Shown one piece after another: positions 44,061 to 55,591 of a stretch of DNA of 64,000 bases; the stretch's first letter is position 1; each line of letters begins with the position of its first letter. Location: NCBI GenBank assembly GCA_012861695.1, contig JAAOOA010000442.1, positions 296,501 to 360,500 on the forward strand, given 5' to 3'. The position numbers and the translations under genes are program-made. The notes beneath the pieces were generated by a model. That model was not told the origin of the DNA. It did no database searches and saw only the letters and a list, made by a program, of their open reading frames with translations. The DNA comes from Trematomus loennbergii. Its lineage: Eukaryota > Chordata > Actinopteri > Perciformes > Nototheniidae.

Positions 44061-45225
44061 GAAACTATATGTGACTATCACACAATAGGGGGCGCTACTG
44101 AGCAGTTTTAAAAAAAAATTACCTTTTTTTTTACATTCTCGTGGGCTGTGACGTGTGTCCCAAGTTTTGCGTCCGAAGCTCATTTTATGCTATCGCAATT
44201 TAAAAAAAATGTATAGGCCACGCCCACATTCTGCATTTGTTGCGACACTTTAAATGTCAGTTCGTAGTCACCCCAGAGTATGTATAAAAAAATAAATAAA
44301 AAATTCGTCCATCCGTTCTTGAGTTATAAATTGGTGGTGTTTTTGGCGCCCCTATAATCCAAAATGAAAATGCTTTACCTATTCCCAAAGACAGATTGAA
44401 CCTATCCAACAAAACCTGTGATATTTGGATACATTGTTGATGAGTTATGAGCATTTATTTCTAAGCCCCGCCTTTTTGCAAACACGTTTTGATTAATGGT
44501 GGCCATATTTATCGACTGAACATGCTCAACTCCTAGGGTAATGTGTCTGACCCTCCACCGATGCTGTATACTAAGTTTGGTGTCAAAAAACAAAGAATTT
44601 AAATATACATTATGCTAATTTAAATGTTTAAAAAAGTAGGCGGAGCTTAAATGTCCGAGAGGATAATTTGTAGAACAGGTCGAGATGGATGAGTGTGCAC
44701 AATTTCAGGTTATTCGGAGTTACAGTGCGACTTTGTACATTTTTCTGAAATGGGATTTTCATAGGTGGCGCTAGCGAGCAGGTTGAATAATTTGAACCCA
44801 TTGACTCCAGAATATTTAATTTTTCACTGGTCCTGTTGGTGGGGGTAAAAACGCTGACGGGATGCTGAATGTGATTGGACCAATGCGTTGACAGACACAC
44901 ACAGACGGACATGCAGAGCGCTGTTTGCAGTGGACATAGTGGAGAATGTTGACTCGTTGCGTTGTGGCGATGTCTCGCAGATAACACAGATAATACAGAT
45001 AATACAGATAATACATATGAAAAGTATAATTTGCTCGGAGCCCAGAGACAGTTGTGGTTCGGTCCGGATCCGGACCGGAGTCCGGACTTTGAGGATGCCT
45101 GAACTATATGAATACTTGGCACTGTAACGGAGGGGGAGGGGGGAGACATACAACGACACAACATAAACGATAAACACAACAAACATTACTACGCCAAGTG
45201 GCATAGACAAGAGAGAGAGCTGTGG
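44061..45225. other. Unclassified repeat-like DNA, unit B
   Basis: AT-rich non-coding DNA with a short ATAATACAG tandem repeat at 44985-45018. A 184-codon minus-strand frame (44628-45182) has low complexity and no recognisable motif. Ordinary unit sequence resumes at about 45217 (GAGAGAGCTGTGGTCCGC). Confidence 0.5.
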
Positions 45226-45305
45226 TCCGCAGGGCTCGGCCTACGCCTCCTGTCCTCACAACTTTTATTAATCCTGGTTAATTGTTATTTGTTCTTACTC
45301 GGAAC

Positions 45306-45567
45306 AGTGGCGGCTGGTGCATTTTTCTCCAGGGGGGGCTCTACTAAAATGTAAGCAAACTTATACAAAAACAAAACATATGTCATATTACAACGCAGGG
45401 CGTATTTTATCGTAGATTATACATATAACTGACACCAACTATATAATATGTACCTTGAAAAAAAATGTATAAAAAATATATTAAAATAATAAAATAATTT
45501 TTGAGAATCTAGAATGTGGGAAGAGGTGGGGCGGCGCCCTAGCGCCCCTATGGGCCGGCCGCCACTG
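45306..45567. mobile_element. Short complete hAT element (CAGTGGCGGC type), unit B
   Basis: Flanked by CTCGGAAC at 45298-45305 and 45568-45575. Right end GGCCGGCCGCCACTG; left end AGTGGCGGCTGG with the first C missing. Units A (15267) and C (52438) have the same insertion site with longer, disrupted interiors, so the insertion predates the duplication. Confidence 0.88.
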
Positions 45568-45749
45568 CTCGGAACCGAGTTTTGCTTCCCAGCCCTGCCA
45601 CTGCCCGTCTAACAGTACAGAAAGCGGCCTCATTGTGAAAGGGAATGCAGCAAAATAATCATTTTATTTTGATTAAGTTGTTTTCGTAATCGTTGCAAGA
45701 CAAAATCGTAATCAAAGATTAAAATACGATGAATTGCACAGCCCAAGCC

Positions 45750-46140
45750 CTCACACATCCATGCATCCTGTTCGTTACGTCAACATTTGTGGAAATTCTT
45801 GAAATTAATAGTCAAAGATGTCTTTCTGAGTATTTTTTATCTTTTGCAAAAGAGGCACACAACATGAAGAGCAATGTCTCCACAGCCGAGTGCAACCACT
45901 CAAACTGAAGAGAGAGCTTTTATACAGTTACGTACAATGAATACATGCTTAGTCATGACATAACTGACCTATGACCCTATCAGAGTACAAATAGACCCAT
46001 GATCAGATCACTGGTCACCCACTTTGGTCACATGGCACCTTGTGACTGATCACCTTCTTGAGTGCTAAGATCTACTGTCTTTTGACATGTAAGGCTTACA
46101 TAATATTATTTGTATCTGTTAAATTACATCATAGCATTCC
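45750..46140. other. Intergenic DNA, unit B
   Basis: AT-rich stretch after the hAT right end; no gene or repeat recognised. Confidence 0.4.
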
Positions 46141-46149
46141 TTTCTCTGA

Positions 46150-46400
46150 TAATCATAATTTCCATTGCAGGATAGAGAGTCAATAATTTGGATGTCCAGT
46201 GGGAGGGAGTTCAAGAAGCGGGGTGCAGAGCAGCTGAAGGCTCTTGACCCCATGGTGTTTCAGTGGAAGGGTGGTGCAGGGAGATGGAGGGAAGCAGAAG
46301 AACTAAGAGTGATGGTGGGTGTGTTGATGTGAAGGAGGTCGGAGAGGTATAGAGGAGTGACGTCGTGGATAGCCTTAAAGGTGTCAGGAATGGGGGGAAA
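46150..46400 (-). mobile_element. LINE ORF2 C-terminal fragment
   Basis: On the minus strand the frame reads KAIHDVTPLYLSDLLHI, then after an in-frame stop GSRAFSCSAPRFLNSLPLDI, matching the C-terminal domain of L2/CR1-type ORF2. Both ends are truncated. Confidence 0.65.
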
Positions 46401-47736
46401 TCAGGACCCAAATGCAGAAGAGGAGAATATCTCATCGCTCTAATTGCTCGAGTTTCACCGCGGCTGTCAGCGCGTCATTCAAACAGGACGCGCTGGCAAG
46501 GGGGCGAGGCTTATCTCCATGTAAATACTATGGTAGATACCAACTACTAAATGAACATATTTTACCTTGATGTAATTGTAATACACGTTTCAAAATGATG
46601 CCGGAATGACTACATACTGATACTGGTTAGTAAAAACCATGAATTAATGCTTTGACAATTGTGCAGACAAGACAGCAGGCGAAAAACCTTTTAAAATGCC
46701 TGTTTTCTGAATGGAGATCGGATCGATCAGGCTAAACTAACCTGTATATGCTCCGTCCAAACTCACAACAACGTCCTAAAGACAGAAATAAAGCAGCGAC
46801 TGTATTCACCATGACACAGACAGTGTTTAACTATTGTCTAGTTCTGAAGAGATATGAGGAGCTGTGAGCTCTGTGTGCTAACAGCTAACGGCTGATGTTT
46901 TGGTTTTCTGTTTCAACGTCAGTGACGGCAGGCGGAGAGCCTCACCGCTGATTGGCTACCGTGCAAACGAGTCATGCAAATTTGACGCTCGAGTTGAAAA
47001 AAATTGAACTTGAGCGGCCCCCTTCAATCGCCTCAATCGTACCACGTCATGCGCGTCAACCGCGTCATGCGTGCCGTCGGAGCGAATTCGCGTCTGTCCG
47101 CGTCTCTGCATTGACTTTAAATGTAATCGCGCCGCTCCCAAAAATCGCATCGCGTCCGTTGTGAACGCAGCTTTACAAGCCCCCCTGACATTTATTACAC
47201 CATGAATCCAGAGTAAATTGCTTTTGTATGGTAAAACATGAATGTAATAACTAACACCAGGGTGATTTTTGTGAGATGCATGGAAGCAAGACCTTTTGGA
47301 TTTTTTTCTAAATGAAATCCAGGGACATTTTTGGTTTTGCGGTCCATATCTCATTACAATACCTAATGTTACTAACTATTAAAGAAAAAATTGGGACAAT
47401 TCTGTTTTAATGTAGGCTAGTTTGACCATTGTAACTTCTGTGCAGACATACTGATAAAATTGGGCTTTTAAGTAAGAAGCCAGGCAGGCATTTGGTATGA
47501 TCACCATAGCCATAAGAGGCCGGAGGGCTGTCCTTTGCTTTCAGCTGTCAGATTGTAAACAAAGTCACGTGACTGGGGGCAGATAACAGCACTGACAAAT
47601 TGTGGGCTTATCATGTTTATTCGGCCACAACAGAAAAAAAAGAAACCTCTTGCTCTCTCCAGAGGGGCAGGTCAGCCAAAAAGGGCAAAAGGGCCGTTGC
47701 CCGGGCAACATTAGCCCGTACCTGTGCACGTCCCTG
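46401..47736. other. Unclassified DNA before unit C
   Basis: Contains GC-rich CpG-bearing pieces at 46440-46510 and 46960-47170 (the latter ending GTTGTGAACGCAGCTTTAC, like the end of a DNA element) and a hAT-like right end CCTGTGCACGTCCCTG at 47719-47734. No partner end or gene was found. Confidence 0.4.
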
Positions 47737-48334
47737 CCTGACAGTATCAGGATATCAGCAGCTCTCCTCCTGAGCTGAACACTCTGAAACCATGTGTCCC
47801 TTTCCTGAGTCATCTGGGGGCTGCCAGAACTTTCTTGGGGCGGACAAACAGTCAATCTCTTGGCTTTATGTAGTTTTTGTTCCAAAAATAACCCTGGAAC
47901 AACCAGGCCCAAAAGGCTAAATGACCTAAACCATTGAATCAATTTGGCTTCATTGACCCTTTGACCATAACTCTGAGGAGCCACTCCCACAATGTAACTT
48001 ATCAGCATGGCCCACTTGGTTTCAATACTTCACGAAAAATGTTAATCTTTTAAGATTCTTTACACTGTAAAACCACTCTTGATGACTAGGAAAAAGTGGC
48101 CACCATAATCAAATAAGATGATGTCAATGTCGGGAATTATGAAAAAATAAGTTGTATGAAAGTGATGAAGACTGAGATGAAGATGACTGCAGAAAACAAA
48201 GTAGAGCTTAGGGATTTCAGTCTTAGCTAGAGAGAAAGTAATAGTAGGGGCAAGACAGAAGAGAAGAGATATATCAGCTGCATAACAGAGAGCTTTGCCA
48301 GAACACAGCAGCTTCTCAACACGTCTCTCTAAAG

Positions 48335-49590
48335 ATGGAGACTTCCCAAATGGATGAACTCTGCTTTCCACAACTCTTCAACAAATCCTGCAGGAAGACT
48401 ACGCCAGCTCAGTCAGATGTCCTGCTCGCTTACATCCTGCAGTCCTTCATCGCTCTGATCACTGCAGCTCTCAACCTGCTGGTCATCATCTCTATCTCCC
48501 ACTTCAGGCACAGACGAACTTCCAGCTTAAGCTTGTATATGTTCATGATTGAAAAGTAACATGATTTAGCAACGCATATATTCCTTTTAATAATGTTTCA
48601 GATAATAGTGCTGTTTTAAATGATAACATATTCAAACCTGACGTTGTGTGACAAAATAGTTAAAGCAAGCACTCACAACAAATGCATATCCATTCAAATG
48701 CTTTTTTTGTGTTTTACTGCTGTTTGTTGTTACAAGCTATCATTGATAATTTATTTATGGTGATATCTTCCTTTCCAGGCAGCTCCACACCCCCACTAAC
48801 CTCCTCATCCTCTCCCTGGCTGTCTCAGACTTCCTTGTGGGCCTCATTTTGATGCCTGTTACAATCCTTTTAACAGAGGCTTGCTGGTACTTGGGTGACC
48901 TGATGTGTGCTCTGTATAATATGTTAATTTTATCATTACCTCTTCTACGGTTGGAAACATGGTGCTCATATCCATTGATCGTTATTTTGCTATATGTGAC
49001 CCTCTACATTACACCATCAGAGTACTCTGAACAGAACAAAAATCTGCATCTGTCTTTGTTGGATTTGCTCTGTTATCTATAATTGTCTAATTTTAAAGAC
49101 TTTCTGAGACAACCTGATTCACATAATTCTTGCCATGGAGAGTGTGTAATTGTCATTGACAATATCACAGGAGCTGTTGACTTAGTTGTTACCTTTATTG
49201 CCCCCATTACTGTTATCATAGTTCTGTATATCAGAGTTTGTGGTGGCTGTGTCTCAGGCTCGAGCCATGCGATCTCATGTTATCGCTGTCACTATGCAAC
49301 GTTCAGTTGGTGCAACTGCTAAGAAATCTGAGATGAAAGCAGCCAGGACTCTTGGTGTTGTTGTCCTTGTGTTTCTAATATGTTTTTTTCCATATTACAC
49401 TCCATCCCTTATAGGTGAGGATATTGAAAATAGTAGTTCAACCTCACTCATTGTAGTCTGGTTGCTGTATTTTAACTCTGTCTGAACCCATTGATTTATG
49501 CCTGTTATACCCCTGGTTTAGAAAATCTATCAAGCTCATTGTTCCCTTAAGATACTTAAGTCCTACTCGTGTGATTCTAAAATACTGTAA
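48335..49590 (+). pseudogene. TAAR pseudogene, unit C
   Basis: Exon 1 (48335-48507) is open; the intron starts GC at 48508 and ends TTTCCAG at 48778. Exon 2 opens with [20 protein letters not shown]. One base is lost at about 48922 (TATAATATGTTAA versus TATAATATTGTTAA in unit A), shifting the frame in TM3; the A loss at about 49024 is shared with unit B. More small losses occur near 49100, 49237 (a GT pair) and 49480. TM3 still encodes Asn at 3.32 when read in the right frame and TM5 keeps GAVDLVVTFIAP with Asp at 5.42. Terminates at TAA 49588. Confidence 0.88.
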
Positions 49591-49938
49591 TGATGGGCTG
49601 GGTTGAGATATATTCTAAAAACCTCTGTTCAGATGGACATATTTTTGCTATTGTTGCTGAGTCAGAATGCAATGTGTAATGGCTGAAGAAAGATTAGACA
49701 TTATTTAATGTAGTAAAACATATGTAAAATATATTAAATAATTGAATACAAAATAAAACTTGAAAATATTACATTGTGTGGAAGAAGTAGTAGTTTTTGA
49801 CCTGTGTTGACTTCAGTTTGACCAGTATTCTGGTAATGATATGTTCAATTGTTAATTTAGACAATATGCAGTACAGACTGATTGAGTATGTCGTTGGCAG
49901 AAGGTCAGTGTGCAACTTCAAACAAAAAGACAGAGCTG

Positions 49939-50096
<158 letters not shown>

Positions 50097-50509
50097 AAAG
50101 GAGAGAACGTTTTACTGACACATAACAGATTTGGTTCTCCAACACTCTGACGATACAATATAACAAGAACAAAAATAAATCTTGTTGAGTGCTAACACAT
50201 GTTTATTTTACCATTGCCCTTAATTATTTACATGTACTGTCTCTTGCAATAATGAGGGATTAAAATAGGAAAACATTCATAATATTTAGGCTGACAATAA
50301 GAATGAAAGCTTCAAGCAGCGATGATCGGGACCTCGCTTGGGCTGCTCGATTAAGGCAAAAATCATAATCATGATTATTTTGGTACATTGATATCACATT
50401 ATTAAATACGATTATTCATTGACTTTGAAAACATCCATTTATTGAACTTTAAAAAAAATAATAATAATAATTTGAACAGTATATTTTGAACAGTTGATTA
50501 CCCTGAACC

Positions 50510-50916
50510 TTAAAGTGGACCTATCATGCTATATTTTAATAATATAGTGTAGGACAATACCTATATAAGGCATATTTATACTTTTTTTTGTTCAAAATAC
50601 CAAACAGATCATGCATTTTAGCCATGCCTCATTTCGCTCCAGCGCTTTCGAACGGCAATGGCCGTGGCTGTCTCCTCCTGATTGGTGGAGTTGGCCCAAT
50701 AGCCGTAGCGCCACTGTCCTGACGTCAGGACAGTGTTCAAATCTGGATCAGTTTTTATCAGATCCGTTGCAGCCCCTTTTTTAGAGATTTGGGTATGGAG
50801 GAAAATAGAGAGGGTTGTGTTTTCTGACACTTGGTGAGTTCCCTGGAACACCGGGGACACATATTCATGTATAAAAGACGTACAAAAGTGCATTTTGCAT
50901 GATAGGTCCCCTTTAA
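50510..50916. mobile_element. TTAA-specific DNA element, unit C only
   Basis: TTAAAGTGGACCTATCATGC to GCATGATAGGTCCCCTTTAA. Units A (13167-13170) and B (36956-36959) have a single TTAA in the same context (GAACCTTAAGTATAATTC). About 400 bp, non-autonomous. Confidence 0.93.
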
Positions 50917-50980
50917 GTATAATTCAACTGAAAAACCAATACAAATATAAATAAAATAAATTATACATTTATATCTACAT

Positions 50981-51370
50981 TTAAAGGTGGGGTAGGTGAG
51001 TTTGAGAAACCGGCTCGAGATACACTTTTTGTTATATTCCATGGAATGCTCTTAACATCCCGATAGCAATGAATATCTTAAGTGCTTTGACAAAAAATCC
51101 ATACAAAAATGTCATCTGTGGAAGCCGTAGTACTGTAAAAAGCACGACCAATCATTTTAGCCGGCCCGGCTAAAATAACTGGATGGCCTACCTGCCTGTC
51201 AGCCTTCCATCTGTGCACAAACTTATCTCGTGCCCTCATTGGTCATGTGCGCGTTCGTATGTGTTGGAGGAGGGGCTCTGTAAGGAAGTGGCAGATTTTT
51301 TCCGGCTGTGTATTTTCAAATTCTAGCAAACTCGAGCTGGTTTCTCCAAAATTACCTCCCCCACCTTTAA
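50981..51370. mobile_element. Second TTAA-type MITE, unit C only
   Basis: TTAAAGGTGGGGTAGGTGAG at the left and TACCTCCCCCACCTTTAA at the right. The empty site CTACATTTAAATAAATAAT is at 13235 (A) and 37021 (B). 390 bp; a family distinct from the GGACCTATCATGC elements. Confidence 0.92.
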
Positions 51371-51930
51371 ATAAATAATATCAAATTAATAAATACCAAT
51401 AAAGAAGATCAACACATATTTTGGGGCGCACTTCCACAACCTACTGAACATAATAAATATAATAAATAAAAATAAATTAGATTATTGGCAAAGTTCAGCT
51501 GAAGCCACATCTTTTTCAACTTCCCCAAGGTCTTTGCAGGCCAGGGTTCAAGTGATGTGGGAGCCAATGGGAGCTGAGCTCCCACAAGGAGGGGTCTGAG
51601 CTCCCATGAATGCAGTGAAATCATACATCTGTGGGGGTGCTAATACATTACCAACTACCATTATTTTAATCACAAATAATGCATGTGTCAATGTAATGAG
51701 TACTATTCGTTAACGAGTTAAATAGGCTAAAAGAAAAACATGTTTTCCAAAAGAACTACGAATCGTATTCTCTCTTGAATGACAATATGCCTGCACTTCA
51801 TCTGGTGCGCAATACATTATTGGAAATCTATGCTGTGAGCGTGCTGCGCGAGCCATGATGATGTGTTATGGGGTGTGCATAGTTTAACCTTTCCATATTT
51901 AAGTTTGCAGCAAGTAGAGGACTGCTGCTG

Positions 51931-52034
<104 letters not shown>

Positions 52035-52267
52035 AAACGCGTTCGTTTAAAGACCCCCATGAAGCTCAGATTATAACTCAAACCCAGGGGCAAGCAGTGC
52101 AGATCTGGTGAAATGATGCCAAGATGGCATCGCGTAACGCTTGTCCATAGTGTTAACCAGTTGCTTAAACCCCTGGTTGCTAACCATGCTAACTGGGCAC
52201 ATGTCTTTAGCTATGTAGAATGTGATGGCATCTGTTATATCTTTGTGTCTTTGCGAGCTGGTTGAAT

Positions 52268-52270
<3 letters not shown>

Positions 52271-52329
<59 letters not shown>

Positions 52330-52344
52330 TGAGAGAGAGAGAGT
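52271..52344. repeat. (GA)n microsatellite, unit C
   Basis: GA tract with a few interruptions, counterpart of 15079-15174. Confidence 0.97.
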
Positions 52345-52437
52345 TGCGGTCCGCGGGGCTCCGCATCCGCCTACTGTCCTCACACCTTTTATTAATCCCG
52401 GTACCGGACAATTGTTGTTGTTGTTCTTACTCGGAAC

Positions 52438-54165
52438 CAGTGGCGGCTGGTGCATTTTTTTCCATGGGGGCTCTACCAAAATGTAAGCAAACTTATACAC
52501 AAACTCAAAACATACGTCATATTACAACGCAGGGCTAGCTCGAAGGCACACAGCACTTGATACAGTGCAGGGGTCGGCAACCTTTTTGATATGAAGTGCC
52601 ATTACAAAAAAAATTGTTACACACTTTCCCGACGATCGTGAATTGTCAACGGGGGGGGGGGGGGGGGCGTTGTGAGGGGCTCGACATTTGTGAACTGTCA
52701 ACAGGAGGGCGGGGGAGCCTTAAAACTTACAGGATGCCAAATTTAACAATCAAATTTAAATAATTGGTTTAAACGGCATAATAAAAAGGACGATCGAACA
52801 CACATGTTATGATATTAGGGTCATGCAGAGTGAGATGAGATCGCTGTCCCTTTAAGAGAGAGAGAGAGAGAGAGGGGTGTGGCGTGTGCATGTGTGTGTG
52901 TGGATGGTAGAGCGAGAGTGAGCGAGCGTGTGTATGTTTCTGGAAGTGAAACGAGGCAGCAGAAAAACAGAGGCCTGTGATGTATTTTGTGAAACAGAAG
53001 AACAACTAAATAAATGCAACGGCCTCCCAACAAGAGCTCGCCTCTCTCCAGTCATTTAAGCTAAAGTGGGTTATTGAACCTGAAGCGTGTTGCTTCTGCC
53101 CTGGGAGACGACAGAGAGTCCCCCCCTGTTTCCTCGACTACGGTCTAGGAGCTGACAGGAAAGTTCAACACACAGATGGCCAGTCCGCCCCTTTGTAGCA
53201 TATTATTTAGATGAGAGATGAGCAGATCGCCACTGGGCTTTCAACTAAAGACACAGCCACGCAAAAACTGCGGCATTTGTACAGCTCCTTATGGGTACTG
53301 CAATTTGTGAAATGCACAAATCGTTCTCTGTGGTGAAACGATCCACCACGATTCCACCACGATTTCACCGCGGAGGAATGCGGCAGAAAGTCGCCTGGAG
53401 TTAAAGAGAGCGGGGCTGCGTTCCGTGCATGGCCTTCTGCAGGTAACGGGGAGACGCGCCCTGGAGGCGGTCTCGTTCAGGATCCGAAAATAAATGTAAA
53501 TATTTTGCACACTTATTCCACTTATTCCTAGTGTGCCACTGGTTACGGTGCCGCATGCCAATGGTGGCACGCGTGCCAGGGGTTGCCGACCCCTGATACA
53601 GTGTATTATTTTAGTACCTGTTTTTGTCAACCTCCTTATTATGCTTACTGATCCCATCCTGTAGCCCTCATTGGACAGCTGTGTTTACTTTCCTAAAGAT
53701 GGCTAGTCGCATAGCATCATCCATATGGACCCCAAGAAAGGGTCCGAGGCTGGAGGCTGGCACTCGGGGCTGCCCGAAAACAGTCCTAGCCATTCAGGCA
53801 ACAAGCTCCTCAACCATGGCTTGTTGGCCACCTCCATTTGTGCCTTTTTGAGGGCAGCCTCTTTGGCCCCTCTAGCCGAGGCTCTCCTCCACTCACAATG
53901 AATACACTGAAGAGTGTACTTTAGCTCGTACAGCTCTAGGTCAAAAGAAAAAACAGCTGGGTCCATATTTGGTTCGGTCGACCTTATGAATCTAATAAGG
54001 GCTATAAAAGTGTTCATACTGGGCAGTTTATTTTGATTATTTAGTTTCCCAAGCAGGAAACACGTGACTGATCAGTAACTTTAGACATCTTAAAATCATT
54101 TTTATCAATATTTTATCGTAGATTATACATTTAACTGACACCAACTATATGATATGTACCTTGTT
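52438..54165. mobile_element. Left part of the CAGTGGCGGC hAT element, unit C
   Basis: Same insertion as at 15267 (CTCGGAAC at 52430-52437). It holds the nested hAT at 52568-53595 and the block 53604-54165 shared with unit A, including the intact TACCTT site (54157-54162) where the LINE inserted in A. Confidence 0.65.
52568..53595. mobile_element. hAT element (CAGGGGTCGGCAACC type), unit C
   Basis: CAGGGGTCGGCAACCTTT at the left and GGTTGCCGACCCCTG at the right, with ATACAGTG duplicated at 52560-52567 and 53596-53603. The interior has a G-homopolymer at 52651-52667 and a GA tract at 52855-52873. A diverged left part of the same element is in unit A (15385-15620) without its right end. Confidence 0.9.
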
Positions 54166-54589
54166 CATTAAAAAATAAATGTTTAAAATTAAAATATTTT
54201 TTTATGACAATCTAGAATGTGTGAAGAACAAAACACTCCCTGTGTTTCGTTCTTCTTTAATACGTTGATACGTTCTTCGTTAATACCAAGCCTCTGAATT
54301 AGCACTAAGCGGAAAAATGCACTTAGCACAGAACTCACGGTAGAGATATTTTATACTTCATGCTATCTGCCCAAAAAAAATATGAAAAGCTTCCACAGAT
54401 TCCATGGGTTTAAGTTTCATCACTGAGCGACCAAAACTCACGGCAGCGAAGCCAGGAGAGACAACACACAACTTCACTTTACGGGGCCAAAACGGCAAAT
54501 ACGTCTTACCGTTGCTGTTTTCTGATCAAAAGTTGTATTCAAGGGCATTAAAACGCATATAAACGCTGCTGAAGGTTAATCCAATGTCT

Positions 54590-55422
54590 CTCTAAAAAAG
54601 GGGCTGCAACGGATCTGATAAAAACTGATCCAGATTTGAACACGTTACTGACGTCAGACTCAGGACGGTGGCGCTACGGCTATTGGGCCAACTCTCCACC
54701 TATCAGGGGAATGTGGGGTTGGGCCACGGCCGGCCATTGCCGCTCGAAAGCGCTGGAGACGCTGTAGTACATATGCCAGGCCTGTAAGTGGCGCTGTAGT
54801 CTGCCACAAAAGCAGCGAAGAAGACTTCCCGCCCATAGTTACCATGGTTACCCTGCTTTTTTTCTCCCTCCCCGAGGCAAGCGTTTGCTCCCGCTGCTTT
54901 AATTCAATGCAATTCCTCCCCGTCGAGGCAAGCACTGTAATTCTCTCCGGTTAGTCCACCAGCAGATGACAAACACCCACCTCTCCGCCTCTTCCAAGGA
55001 ACGAGGGGACCGTGCGGCAGAGTTTCAGTTTCAGTTTGTTTCGCCGGTCAAGATGTCCGTTAAAGTTTAAATCTTCCGGACAAAATGAGAAAAGTGCCGG
55101 TCAAAGGTCTTCTTTGTTATTTATTGAGCTTTAAAACAAATGAATAACGACTCTATATATTAAAACACGGAGGACGGAGATCTCTTTTTCTCCCCCTCTT
55201 CTGACAGCCCAGCAGCTGATCAGAGCACGTCTCACCTCTCCTGCAGGGGGCGTGGTCAGCAGAATCAGCCCCGTAGACAGCAAACAGCACATACAGCGAA
55301 ATGAGGCATGGCTAAAATGCATGATCTGTTTGGTATTTTGAAAACAGAAACGTATAAATATACCTTATATAGGTATGGCCCTACAATATATAATTTAAAT
55401 ATAGCATGATAGGTCCACTTTA
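54590..55422. mobile_element. TTAA-specific DNA element, left-truncated, unit C
   Basis: Right terminus GCATGATAGGTCCACTTTAA. It begins mid-element at TCTCTAAAAAAGGGGCTGC, a phrase about 130 bases inside the complete copy at 39330. Unit A's copy has lost still more on the left. Confidence 0.75.
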
Positions 55423-55591
55423 AGTTACACAATAAATTAAAACTATTTGATTCAAATTAAATGAATAATTACACATTTCTGCCAATTTACCCCCTTTCTT
55501 ACTCTTAATAACTACATTTATTTACATATAACATGGACCTCCATTAGCTTACTCACTACTTAACTCTTCAACTGTATTTTTAAATTTTATT

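Larger units (their letters stand above)
36786..45744. mobile_element. hAT-like element filled with nested insertions, unit B (proposed)
   Basis: Left end GGGCTGCTCGATTAAGG with repeated ATAATCACGATT motifs; right end AATACGATGAATTGCACAGCCC preceded by mirror motifs (AATCGTAATCAAAGATT). Only this unit keeps both ends. Everything between, including the L1 copy and the CAGTGGCGG hAT, would be nested in it. No target duplication is evident, so the pairing of ends is an inference. Confidence 0.4.

Noticed and set aside
44628..45182. A 184-codon minus-strand gene in unit B
   Set aside because: Low-complexity composition, driven by tandem ATAATACAG-type repeats, with no recognisable domain.
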